From Ruminococcus sp. AF31-8BH (lineage in GTDB: Bacteria > Bacillota > Clostridia > Lachnospirales > Lachnospiraceae), in the NCBI RefSeq assembly GCF_003460605.1, contig NZ_QTVN01000009.1, forward strand, positions 169,332 through 233,331: 64,000 nt of DNA, given 5' to 3'. How positions within the stretch are numbered: position 1 is the first letter of the stretch; each line of letters starts with the position of its first letter. Below are positions 17,507-24,637 of the stretch, one piece after another. The notes under the pieces were generated by a model. It searched no databases and was not told where the DNA came from. It saw nothing but the letters and a program-made list of their open reading frames with translations. Both the position numbers and the translations under genes were made by a program.

Positions 17507-18322
17507 CTATCTGCTCAAATCCTGTGTCTGCCTTTTTAATGATACATTATCTGACTTTAAGGAACTAATCGTCTTATCATATTTCCGGACCTGTGTCTGA
17601 AAGTTCTCCATTGCAGGAAAGAATTTCTGTAAAAGTTCTACCGCTTTATCTGTATTTTTACCGGCATTAAAGAAATTTGTGTTTTCCAGCAAATCAGTAA
17701 TCTGCTTAGCCTGCCGGGTAAGATGTGCTGCTTCTTTAAAAAGTCGTGGCGGAATATGTTCACGCCCGGTCATACTGGCGGCTTCTCCACGTTCCAGATC
17801 TGGATATTTTTCTACCATGTGTTTCCAGAACTCATCCTGCCACCAGGTCAGCTTTTTCTTATTTCCAAGAATCTCTTTTGCACAGAGCCTCCCATCTTGG
17901 GTTATCGGGACAAAGGAAAGGTGCATATGTGGAGTTTTCTCGTCCATATGCACCACAGCCGAAAGGATTGTTTTTGAATCTTGATATTTCTCTATAAATT
18001 CCAAAGCTGTTTGGAAATACGCTCTGACTTCACTCTTTTTCTTACCTTTGAAAAATTCTGGTGTGGCAGTAATCAAGGCTTCAATAACACGTACACTGTC
18101 TTTGCGTGTCCGGCATCCATATTCTTCAATCAGTCGATTCAATTCTGCCCGGTACTTTCCGACTGGTTCAACCAAGTGATAATTCAGATTTTTTCGACTG
18201 TTATCTATATCCGGATTGCTGGCATATTTTCCTTTTTTCCGTTCATTATGTGCTTCAATATTGCTGATTTCAGGTCCTTTGTATTTTGCAAGCCTTAAAA
18301 TGCCGTATTGTGCTTTCTGCAT
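17507..18322 (-). CDS. MOBV-family relaxase (Mob/Pre), amber-truncated
   Basis: Relaxase that would nick oriT and lead the element's DNA into a recipient using a helper conjugation system. N-terminus MQKAQYGILRLAKYKG; then NSRKNLNYHL (family motif) and the metal-binding HMDEKTPHMHLSFVP (HxDExxPHxH, about residues 145-160). A coiled region follows after residue 210. The start at 18322 follows AAAGGAGGAGATACAA. The frame ends at an in-frame TAG at 17507 but continues for 52 more codons, so about 16% of the protein is cut off. The catalytic domain is complete and activity may remain. A matching pMV158-type oriT core is at 21108-21117. Confidence 0.92.
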   Translation of the reverse strand: MQKAQYGILRLAKYKGPEISNIEAHNERKKGKYASNPDIDNSRKNLNYHLVEPVGKYRAELNRLIEEYGCRTRKDSVRVIEALITATPEFFKGKKKSEVRAYFQTALEFIEKYQDSKTILSAVVHMDEKTPHMHLSFVPITQDGRLCAKEILGNKKKLTWWQDEFWKHMVEKYPDLERGEAASMTGREHIPPRLFKEAAHLTRQAKQITDLLENTNFFNAGKNTDKAVELLQKFFPAMENFQTQVRKYDKTISSLKSDNVSLKRQTQDLSR

Positions 18323-18357
18323 TTGTATCTCCTCCTTTCCGAAAAACAGGCTAATTG

Positions 18358-19155
18358 TCATGCTACTTCCGACAGCCAGCCTGAAAAATATATAATGTGT
18401 AATTTGCATTGAATCACTATGTACATACGTACCAGATTGTATTTTGTCTGAACTGCAATCATAGCATCTGAGAAACTTCGATTTTTTAATGCAGTCATAG
18501 AATTTTCTTCACACCAGAGACGATAGCTCTCATGCAGTTCCTTGGAACTTGCACTTGCTTCTGGCTGAAAACGAATGTATCCTTCTGATTCTAAAAACTC
18601 CAGTACATTGTTATTGTCTCGTTTCACATTTTCACGATTCACCTTGATGCGGGGACTTTCTGTAAATTTAAAATCCTGACGGACTAACCGTTGTAGTCCT
18701 TCAAACGCCCAGAGAAAAATACTTTCGGCTTCATTCTTCATTTTTTCTGCCAGATAGGGATCATCTACACGATCAGTAGGTTTCTCCTTTGTTGTCAGTA
18801 CTAATTGCCTTCGGTAAAATCCATCACTCCGGTCATACAATGCCTGCAAATCACCATTACTGAATGCAAGCAGTCTGGAAAAAAGCCACCCCTGGTAACT
18901 TTGCTTTCCTTTACGTTCCAAGTCCATTTTTCCCTGAGCAGTAACAATGGATTTCACATAACTGGTCTGTTTCAGACTTTCGAATATTTCCCCACGAAGG
19001 GGCAGATCATCAGTAATCCGCCCCTCTGGAGTAAAAAATGCATTGTTGGCAAAGAGTATTTTATGCGTATGGAGAAATTCCTCACAAAAGGCAGCTTCAT
19101 TGATACTGGTTCCGTCAAACCAAACTGGATAGTTACTAAGCTGCTTCTTCTGCAT
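18358..19155 (-). CDS. P4-type primase/helicase, internally deleted
   Basis: Replication protein of the element, related to phage/plasmid P4-type primase-helicases. N-terminal part YPVWFDGTSINEAAFCEEFLHTHKILFANNAFFTP; then an abrupt join at LPLRGEIF-ESLKQTSYVKS, after which SIVTAQGKMDLERKGKQSYQGW and LAFSNGDLQALYDRSDGFYRRQLV (C-terminal part of the SF3-like helicase) follow. No Walker A or B can be found, whereas the family normally has roughly 150 more residues there holding the ATPase core. The last 25 residues also look atypical. The start at 19155 follows GAGGAGG inside the end of the CHC2 gene. It is probably not a working helicase. Confidence 0.75.
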   Translation of the reverse strand: MQKKQLSNYPVWFDGTSINEAAFCEEFLHTHKILFANNAFFTPEGRITDDLPLRGEIFESLKQTSYVKSIVTAQGKMDLERKGKQSYQGWLFSRLLAFSNGDLQALYDRSDGFYRRQLVLTTKEKPTDRVDDPYLAEKMKNEAESIFLWAFEGLQRLVRQDFKFTESPRIKVNRENVKRDNNNVLEFLESEGYIRFQPEASASSKELHESYRLWCEENSMTALKNRSFSDAMIAVQTKYNLVRMYIVIQCKLHIIYFSGWLSEVA

Positions 19156-19750
19156 ATGTATCCTCCTCATCACGAGGTCCTGAAAGATATTTCAAATCTT
19201 CCAGATAGCCTGTTTCTTTCATGGATTTTACAACTTCAAAACCTTCCTCTTCATCTGCAAAGGTCAGATAGTCTGCCAGATATTCGATATAACTCAGACT
19301 TTCATATGCTTCTTCAAATCGTTCGTCCATAGGTAAATCTGGTCGTTCTGGTGCATACAATGCTTTCCATTTTTCCAAACGATGAAGATATTCGCAAACC
19401 ATTTTCTGACATTCACATAATTCTTTCTGTCTGTTCTTTGTTTCCATGTACTCTGGCTTTTTCAGAGCTGCTATTACTGGCAGATTATCTGGTGTAATAC
19501 CAAAATCTACAGCAATTTTCTTGGCGGCTTCATAGTTACTCAGTCCGAATAGATTTGCAACAAACTGAATCACATCTCCGGTTGCACCACAACCAAAGCA
19601 GTAGTAATAAGTGGTATTCAGTTTCATACTTGGATGATGGTCATTATGAAATGGACAACAGATCATGTTGTTTCTTCCAATTTTCATGCCATAATATTCT
19701 GCAGCCTGTCCGACTGTTACAGTTTCTTTTATTGTTTCAAATAATCTCAT
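19136..19750 (-). CDS. CHC2 zinc-finger (DnaG-type) primase protein
   Basis: 204-residue protein with the zinc-binding domain of bacterial primases: CCPFHNDHHPSMKLNTTYYYCFGCGATGDVIQFV (about residues 31-65), where the Cys/His ligands are CPFH..CFGC. A helical, acidic C-terminal region follows without the TOPRIM catalytic part. ATG at 19750 follows CAGGAGGAAAATAG. It overlaps the helicase-like gene by about 20 bp and so is co-transcribed with it and the relaxase. Role: initiation of replication of the excised element, by family. Confidence 0.88.
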   Translation of the reverse strand: MRLFETIKETVTVGQAAEYYGMKIGRNNMICCPFHNDHHPSMKLNTTYYYCFGCGATGDVIQFVANLFGLSNYEAAKKIAVDFGITPDNLPVIAALKKPEYMETKNRQKELCECQKMVCEYLHRLEKWKALYAPERPDLPMDERFEEAYESLSYIEYLADYLTFADEEEGFEVVKSMKETGYLEDLKYLSGPRDEEDTYAEEAA

Positions 19751-19940
19751 TCTATTTTCCTCCTGATTTAAGTTTGAATTTAGAGCTGTACCGTTTTATC
19801 CAGTTCCTTTCCAGACAGGCAACCCTTCTCGGCGCTGTGTCGTCTCTTTGTGAGCGCTCTTTTCGGATCAGAAAATCGTGGCGGTTTATAAAGTTCCGGA
19901 ACGGTCATTTAGTTTTCAAGGTTCTGTCTGATCGATCATG

Positions 19941-20048
19941 TTGACAGTTTAGCATGAAAAAATCGTATCTTTAGGATCTTTGCAAAAAACGAAAATCACA
20001 GGTAAGATACGAATAAAAATTGCAAATTTGCATAGAGACAGATATAAT
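19941..20048. promoter_or_regulatory. Divergent control region of the element
   Basis: In the 320-bp gap between the primase operon (-) and the XRE gene (+). A plus-strand promoter TTGCAA (20020-20025), 17 bp, TATAAT (20043-20048) is near consensus. Inverted copies CGTATCTT (19964-19971) and AAGATACG (20004-20011), 40 bp apart, could be repressor half-sites. A second TTGACA (19941-19946) is followed by TATCTT after 19 bp. A GTTCCGGAAC palindrome lies at 19893-19902. No coding potential was seen between 19751 and 19940. Confidence 0.55.
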
Positions 20049-20073
20049 TGAATTTACGCAGGAGGTGATAAAA

Positions 20074-20616
20074 ATAGGAAAAGCAGATTCAAATATAAAC
20101 ACTAGTAGTTTTGCATGGCGTTTACATAATTTACGTGACAAGCATGGGTTAAGCCAAATGCAACTGGCAAAAGAACTTCATACAACAAGTTCTCAAATTA
20201 GCCGTATTGAAAGTAGAGTTACCGAATATCCCAGTATAGAAATTGTTATAGAAGCTGCCAAATATTTTCATGTTTTAACAGATTATCTGCTTGGAATCAC
20301 TCAGATCACTTCAACCAAAAGTTATGATATATCGGAACTTGGACTGTCGGAAGAATCGGTAACGAGACTGATTACCAGAAGAATAGATGTAGATATTTTG
20401 AACCGATTATTGGAGCATGAAAATTTTCCAAAATTATGTATTATGATTCGGAATTATTTTGATGATACTATTGCTGAGGGCATCATGGCACGAAATAAGA
20501 TGATTGATTTTGCCGTTGATCAACTGACTGATCTGATGACTGCGGAACCAGCAAAAAGAAAAGAGATTATAAAAGATAAGCAGTTTTTAAGCCTCACAGA
20601 AATTAGGCGCGAATGA
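20074..20616 (+). CDS. XRE-family regulator, 5' part (frameshifted)
   Basis: Helix-turn-helix repressor-like protein: FAWRLHNLRDKHGLSQMQLAKELHTTSSQISRIESRVTEYPS (Cro/CI-type HTH) and FHVLTDYLLGI, followed by a helical region. The predicted promoter -10 lies at 20043-20048, so the ATG at 20020 is upstream of the transcript start. AGGAGG at 20060-20065 points to an ATA codon at 20074, 8 bases on, suggesting a former ATG. The frame ends at 20616, but a one-base shift at about 20588 opens a continuation to 20914. The gene therefore appears to be one roughly 280-residue protein broken by a single-base insertion. Confidence 0.72.
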   Translation: MGKADSNINTSSFAWRLHNLRDKHGLSQMQLAKELHTTSSQISRIESRVTEYPSIEIVIEAAKYFHVLTDYLLGITQITSTKSYDISELGLSEESVTRLITRRIDVDILNRLLEHENFPKLCIMIRNYFDDTIAEGIMARNKMIDFAVDQLTDLMTAEPAKRKEIIKDKQFLSLTEIRRE

Positions 20617-20914
20617 AGCAGACATTGAAAAAATCAAGATTCAGTTTATGACAATATTGCGTGATATTAAATCTGGTATGGAGAAAAAAGAACCAACAAA
20701 AGCGGTTGCTACAGCCGAGGCCGTACAGATGATTCGGGACGCATTGCCTGATAAGCTAGCTTCCGATATTACAAGTACTGATTTAGCAAATGCAGTAGCT
20801 TATTATATGGGACAGACAACAGATCTGAATGATGAGGGACTTGCAATGGTGCAGAATTTGGCAAAATATATTTGTGACAATAGTGTACCTGAGAAGAATT
20901 CAGAGAATAGCTGA
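20591..20914 (+). pseudogene. XRE regulator, displaced 3' part
   Basis: In the next frame the codons from 20591 read ASQKLGANEADIEKIKIQFM and run on through TILRDIKSGMEKKEP to the stop at 20914. They continue naturally from DKQFL of the upstream part if one A of TTTTTAAG (20584-20591) is removed. An internal ATG at 20648 could start an 88-residue product, but no ribosome site precedes it. Composition and helical pattern match the upstream part. Confidence 0.65.
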
Positions 20915-21040
20915 CGTAAGCATAGATATACCTTTCTTCAAATGTGGCATCATCTGAATAACAGCATTGTTATACTAATATTCAGACTTAGTTCTGTTCT
21001 TTCAGGCAACTCCTTTACGGAGTACCTTTCAGCACAGAAT

Positions 21041-21166
21041 GCCGGGAATTGGGGATAATCGCAAGAATATAGAATTTCTTCCCGGCAGCCACAATTTCAT
21101 AAAGGTATAACACACTAGACTTTCCTGAGGGAAAATCGTGTGCCAAGGGGAGTGCCGCCCCTTTGG
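21041..21166 (-). other. Origin of transfer (oriT), pMV158/MOBV type
   Basis: The minus strand at 21108-21117 reads TAGTGTGTTA, identical to the nick-region core of pMV158-type MOBV oriTs, flanked by the expected inverted AAAG..CTTT arms (21101-21123). Further hairpins surround it: GCCGGGAA (21041-21048) / TTCCCGGC (21079-21086), and CCAAGGGG (21143-21150) / CCCCTTTGG (21158-21166). It lies in a 470-bp non-coding gap (20915-21386) and matches the MOBV relaxase at 17507. The rest of the gap has no supported gene. Confidence 0.8.
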
Positions 21167-21386
21167 ATACCCTTGCTTGAATACTGAGATTATTTGGCAG
21201 GCGTCGCGGCTCCTGCATCTCTTTTAACCCATAGGGTGTGTGGTTGCAACGAAATTTACCACCTCAAATAATCATGTAATTATCATAGTCGAAAATTGGA
21301 CATCTGTAAACTAGATTTAGGTATTATATGAACAAAAAAATGATGTATAATATTCATAGATTACAACAATGTTAAGGAGAGAACGA

Positions 21387-21697
21387 ATGAATTTAGAAAT
21401 ATATCAAAAATTGTGTGCTGAATCAAAAATTCTCTGGACACAGCATTGTTTACAGCGAATGCAGGAAAGAGATATCAGTCGTGCCGATGTAAAAATGGAA
21501 TTGCAACCGGTGAAATCATAGAAGATTATCCAGATGATTTTTCTAATCCAAGCTGTCTGATTTTTGGATATAATGTAAATGGGCAGATTTTGCATATTGT
21601 TGCAGGTTGTGATAATATAAATATATATATCATAACAGCGTACTATCCAGATACAAAGAAATTTGAAGATGATTTAAAGACTCGAAGAAAGAGGTGA
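21387..21697 (+). pseudogene. DUF4258 protein (toxin-like), frameshifted
   Basis: ATG at 21387 follows AAGGAGA; the product starts MNLEIYQKLCAESKILWTQHCLQRMQERDISRADVK, typical of DUF4258. At the run of five A's (21491-21495) the frame is lost and stops at 21519. The expected continuation NGIATGEIIEDYPDDFSNPS..IFGYNVNGQILHIV is in another frame up to 21697 and needs one more A in the run. DUF4258 proteins are often encoded before a YgiT/MqsA-type antitoxin, as here. Either a broken gene, a slippage-prone tract, or an assembly error. Confidence 0.82.
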
Positions 21698-21702
21698 TGG
21701 AT

Positions 21703-21930
21703 ATGTGTATGTATTGTAAAAACAGTACAACAGTAAATAGTACAACAACACACGTCGTAAATTATAAAAATTGCATTATTGTAATTAAGAATGTTCCATG
21801 CCTTGAATGTGAGCAGTGTGGGGAAAAATATTATACGGACGAAGTTGCTGAACGACTTGAAACGATTGTAAATATGGCAAAGAAACTGATGCAGGAAATT
21901 GCTGTTATTGACTATCCACAGGTAGCTTAA
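21703..21930 (+). CDS. YgiT/MqsA-type zinc-finger antitoxin-like protein
   Basis: 75-residue protein with two CxxC pairs: CMYCKN at the start and CLECEQCGEKYYTDEVAERLE (YgiT-type zinc finger). It ends with a short helix and lacks the HTH of full-length MqsA. The ATG at 21703 is 8 bases after AAAGAGG; an ATG at 21697 overlaps the DUF4258 stop. It pairs with the upstream DUF4258 gene as a likely type II toxin-antitoxin module. With the toxin frame broken, it would now be an orphan antitoxin. Confidence 0.8.
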   Translation: MCMYCKNSTTVNSTTTHVVNYKNCIIVIKNVPCLECEQCGEKYYTDEVAERLETIVNMAKKLMQEIAVIDYPQVA

Positions 21931-22022
21931 TAATTTTCTATATTTTTATTGCATTTTTTCTGAAAACACCGTATAGTATCAATCAGTGATCAGATTACAG
22001 ATACTTGAGAAGCCTGTGATCG

Positions 22023-22056
22023 AGAGAGGGTGCCGAGGCCCCTCTCTTTTCTTTTA
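22023..22056 (+). terminator. Terminator at the right end of the element
   Basis: Perfect 8-bp stem AGAGAGGG / CCCTCTCT with a 9-base loop, then TTTCTTTT. It ends the DUF4258/YgiT transcript before attR. Confidence 0.85.
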
Positions 22057-22132
22057 TCTTTTCTTTGCACTATTCAACCCATCCACCCAATTACACAAAA
22101 TTACAATCGTCTCATAATTTACATTGATATAT

Positions 22133-22139
22133 GCATGCC
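22133..22139. repeat. attR core (right attachment site)
   Basis: GCATGCC identical to 9384-9390. The element ends on its left (ACATTGATAT) and host coding sequence resumes on its right (ACCTTTACGTCC). Confidence 0.88.
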
Positions 22140-22583
22140 ACCTTTACGTCCGCCAAGAACTTTCTTGCCTTTCAGGTCCTCCCATTTAAAATCAGGCATT
22201 TCCTCCCTGGCCACCAGGAAATTTCCAGCTCTCTGGGTGAGCTGTGCAAAGTTCACGGCCGGGTCAGTGGCACCTTCCTGATAGGCATAAATGGATGCCT
22301 CAGCCCCCATAAATCCAATATCTGCTTCACCAGAGATTAGTGCTGTCAGAACCTTATCTGCCCCAAATCCAGTCACCAGTGTCAGATCCAGCCCTTCTTC
22401 TGCGAAGTAGCCTTCTTCAATGGCCACATACTGCGGCGCATAAAAAATAGAATGCGCAACCTCATTCAGAGTAACCTTCGTAAGCTCTTTCTCCTCATTT
22501 TTTCCCGCAGTCACTGTAAACGGCAGCGCCGTCACCGCCAGAACCACTGCCGCCGCAGCCGAAATCCATTTTTTATTTCTCAT
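22140..22583 (-). pseudogene. Substrate-binding protein (NMT1/SsuA type), N-terminal part
   Basis: First 148 codons of the binding protein split by the element. Signal peptide MRNKKWISAAAAVVLAVTA then LPFTVTA, with no lipobox Cys; then EVAHSIFYAPQYVAIEEGYFAEEGLDL, the typical NMT1 start, and GEADIGFMGAEASIYAYQEG. It ends at the core in GGRKGGM. In the present state the frame reads on only a few element codons (HISM) before a stop. Upstream, AAAGGAGTTC precedes the ATG at 22583. The remaining half is 8821-9383. No permease or ATPase partner lies nearby. Confidence 0.93.
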
Positions 22584-22772
22584 GCAGATGAACTCCTTTT
22601 TTGACTTCTGATTTTAGGATATGCAAAAGGCACTCAAAGGGTTCAAAATAGAACAAATATACAGAGAGAAGTGAAAATACTACATTGTTATGTAATCGGC
22701 TATCACTTTACCGCTTGAAAGTAACGATTGTTTATGGTGAGTTGCAGCTAACTCATAAATACAGGAGGCACT

Positions 22773-22971
22773 ATGATCAAGGTTACGAATTTATCAGAAA
22801 AAGAATTACGGGAAATTGGTCTTCAAACGGTACATCTGGTTCGTGAAGTATATCGCAAAAGGCGGGGACAATCTTGAAGCAATTATGAGAAAGCAAAAGC
22901 GGAAGTATGTAGTGGTCCAGCTTCTGGCAATTCCGGAAAAATACCAGCACCAGGGCCATATGCGCCAAAAG
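22773..22971 (+). pseudogene. GNAT acetyltransferase remnant
   Basis: After AGGAGGCACT an ATG opens MIKVTNLSEKELREIG, a usual start of this kind of acetyltransferase, then the frame shifts. The continuation KRYIWFVKYIAKGGDNLEAI and QLLAIPEKYQHQGHMR (acetyl-CoA-binding region) lies in another frame. The stretch between, about 60 residues in relatives, and everything after are missing. It is a deleted, frameshifted relic. Confidence 0.6.
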
Positions 22972-22972
22972 A

Positions 22973-23161
22973 TTGTTTTCCATCGCCAGTTTCATCATAG
23001 ATTCTTCTGACGGCCATCTGTCCATTACACAAACAGCTGCCAGAAGCCTGACCAGAAATCTCTTGCACCATCCCTACAGCACCCTTTCGAATCCCGAATG
23101 CGCATACCTCCATCAACAAAATGCCAAGTATCAAACCTTCCAACAGTACTTGTGCGATCAT
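22973..23161 (-). pseudogene. Membrane-protein N-terminal remnant
   Basis: Begins MIAQVLLEGLILGILLMEVCAFGIRKGAVGMVQ, one convincing membrane helix with an RK flank, as in small Clostridial membrane proteins. After that the sequence degenerates (EISGQASGSCLC..) and runs into the acetyltransferase relic on the opposite strand. The two relics meet end to end near 22972. No function can be assigned. Confidence 0.4.
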
Positions 23162-23366
23162 ACTCTTTCTCCTCCTTCTGCTGGATCATTTTTCGCTTGC
23201 TTTGTCCGGTTAGTTTTATCTTACTTTTAGTTTAGCACACTCTTATATAGAGCTGCAACCGGAAGTTAGCGGTACCGAAAACAAAATTTTTGACTTTCCA
23301 GTGGATTTATGGTAATGTGGTTAGTAGTATCTAACGAAAAAAATAAACGTGAAGGAGATGACTGCT

Positions 23367-24002
23367 ATGACACCGGAAGAATATAAAAAACTCTCTATCA
23401 AAGAATTTACGCAGGCCGCAAAAGTCTATGACAGCGGACATGCTGGTATTTATGAAATGTGCAAGGATGATTACCCACCGATTCTGGCTGAACTGGAAAA
23501 AGAAGAGTTTCACGATGTGCTGGACTGCGGATGCGGAACAGGACCGATGATTGAGCTGCTTCATGAAAAATACCCGGATAAACATTATGTAGGGCTTGAC
23601 TTCACCCCCGAAATGATCCGTGTGGCTCAGGCAAAAAATCTTTCCAATACGGAATTTCTCGTAGGCGACAGCGAAAATCTGCCTTTTGCAGAGGGTTCTT
23701 TTGATGCAGTTATTTGCTCCAACAGTTTCCATCACTATCCGAATCCCCAGGATTTTTTCAATAGTGCATATCGCGTTCTGAAAAAAGGCGGCCGCCTGGT
23801 TCTGCGTGATTATACCTCATCTGATTTCGTTGTCTGGCTGATGAATCATCTGGAAATGCCGCTGGCAAACCTGGTTGGACACGGCGACGTAAAAATACAT
23901 AAAGCTTCTGAATTCATCTCCATGGCACAGAAGGCTGGTTTCACCGTGCTGACTATGGAGAAGCAGAAAGGCTTTCGGGCGCATCTTGTGGCACGGAAAT
24001 AA
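23367..24002 (+). CDS. Class I SAM-dependent methyltransferase
   Basis: 211-residue methyltransferase of the Methyltransf_11/UbiE-like fold. Motif I VLDCGCGTGPMIELL (about residue 52), motif II YVGLDFTPEMIRVAQ (acidic ribose binder), post-motif VGDSENLPFAEGSFDAVICSNSFHHYPN and motif III RVLKKGGRLVLRDY. The start at 23367 (MTPEEYKK) follows GAAGGAGATGACTGCT. It stands alone between relics and a terminator. The substrate cannot be inferred. Confidence 0.9.
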   Translation: MTPEEYKKLSIKEFTQAAKVYDSGHAGIYEMCKDDYPPILAELEKEEFHDVLDCGCGTGPMIELLHEKYPDKHYVGLDFTPEMIRVAQAKNLSNTEFLVGDSENLPFAEGSFDAVICSNSFHHYPNPQDFFNSAYRVLKKGGRLVLRDYTSSDFVVWLMNHLEMPLANLVGHGDVKIHKASEFISMAQKAGFTVLTMEKQKGFRAHLVARK

Positions 24003-24023
24003 GTATTCGTTGGTTCAAAAAAG

Positions 24024-24053
24024 AGGGCGCTTCGGCGCTCTCCTTGACTTTCC
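24024..24053 (+). terminator. Shared terminator between convergent genes
   Basis: Stem GAGGGCGC / GCGCTCTC with a TTCG loop (24024-24043) between the methyltransferase (+) and the DUF3784 gene (-). Confidence 0.7.
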
Positions 24054-24055
24054 CA

Positions 24056-24328
24056 TTATATTGAAATATATACAAAAAATACTGGCAGGATGCTTTCAAA
24101 CACACCCATGATCAATATGAGAACCGCTATAACAGCCATTCCGCTTCCCATTACTCTGCATAATTTTTTCTCTTTATATTTTGCCTTTTCTTCTTTGGAC
24201 GCAGTATTGTATCCGGAAATAAGCCAGCTTCCACGCCCCAGAAGCAAAACTATGGAAAACACTGCAAATACTATAAAAGCAATCCATACAACCCAGTCTG
24301 GTCCCGCCGAGATATCTTTTAATTTCAT
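24056..24328 (-). CDS. DUF3784-type membrane protein
   Basis: 90-residue protein with two hydrophobic helices (VVWIAFIVFAVFSIVLLLG, about residues 12-30, and SGMAVIAVLILIMGVFESILPVFFVYI, about 62-88). Between them is the family signature GRGSWLISGYNTASKEEKAKYKEKKLCRVMG. The start at 24328 is 8 bases after GGAGG. Function of the family is unknown. Confidence 0.82.
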   Translation of the reverse strand: MKLKDISAGPDWVVWIAFIVFAVFSIVLLLGRGSWLISGYNTASKEEKAKYKEKKLCRVMGSGMAVIAVLILIMGVFESILPVFFVYISI

Positions 24329-24594
24329 TCGCAGCACCTCCGCAATTCTGATTTTACAGTATTTAAACAGGTTCTAAAGTATTTGGCAAAATTATAGCAG
24401 TTTCTATCTGGTTTTACAATACAAATATGGTACTATGAATTCCCTCCCATTTGCATCTCTGAAAACCCTTCTTATTTCCCACCAGTTAAAAAAATTGAAA
24501 ATTACTTAACAACAATTCAATTGTCTCCTGTCCGCAATCCTGTTATGATTTACTTACAAAAGCTTTTGCTGTAACTGATTTTTATATATGATGA

Positions 24595-24612
24595 TGTCAC
24601 CGGCTGGTGACA
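24595..24612. promoter_or_regulatory. Palindrome upstream of the XRE-TPR gene
   Basis: TGTCACC (24595-24601), GGCT, GGTGACA (24606-24612): perfect 7-bp arms, 25 bp before the start codon. Position and symmetry suit an autoregulatory operator of the XRE protein. Confidence 0.5.
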
Positions 24613-24637
24613 AGTTCGTTTAGAGGAGATAACAGGA

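Larger units (their letters stand above)
9391..22139. mobile_element. 12.75-kb serine-recombinase integrative mobilizable element (decaying)
   Basis: The element sits inside a binding-protein gene, with host coding sequence ending exactly at both GCATGCC cores. Order from the left: large serine recombinase (-), DUF6019 protein, two-component system, ABC exporter (+), small protein, MOBV relaxase, primase pair (-), XRE regulator (+), oriT, DUF4258/YgiT pair (+). There are no conjugative type IV secretion genes, so transfer would need a helper. It is more AT-rich than the host genes around it. Four genes carry lesions (relaxase amber codon, primase deletion, XRE and DUF4258 frameshifts), which suggests decay. 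Excision could still work because the recombinase and both cores look intact. Confidence 0.93.

Noticed and set aside
20648..20914. An independent 88-residue protein gene
   Set aside because: No ribosome site before the ATG, and the frame extends upstream to join the XRE protein after a one-base correction.
21015..21218. A 67-codon minus-strand frame over the oriT
   Set aside because: It lies across hairpins and the nick core; the structure explains the sequence better than coding does, and no ribosome site was seen.
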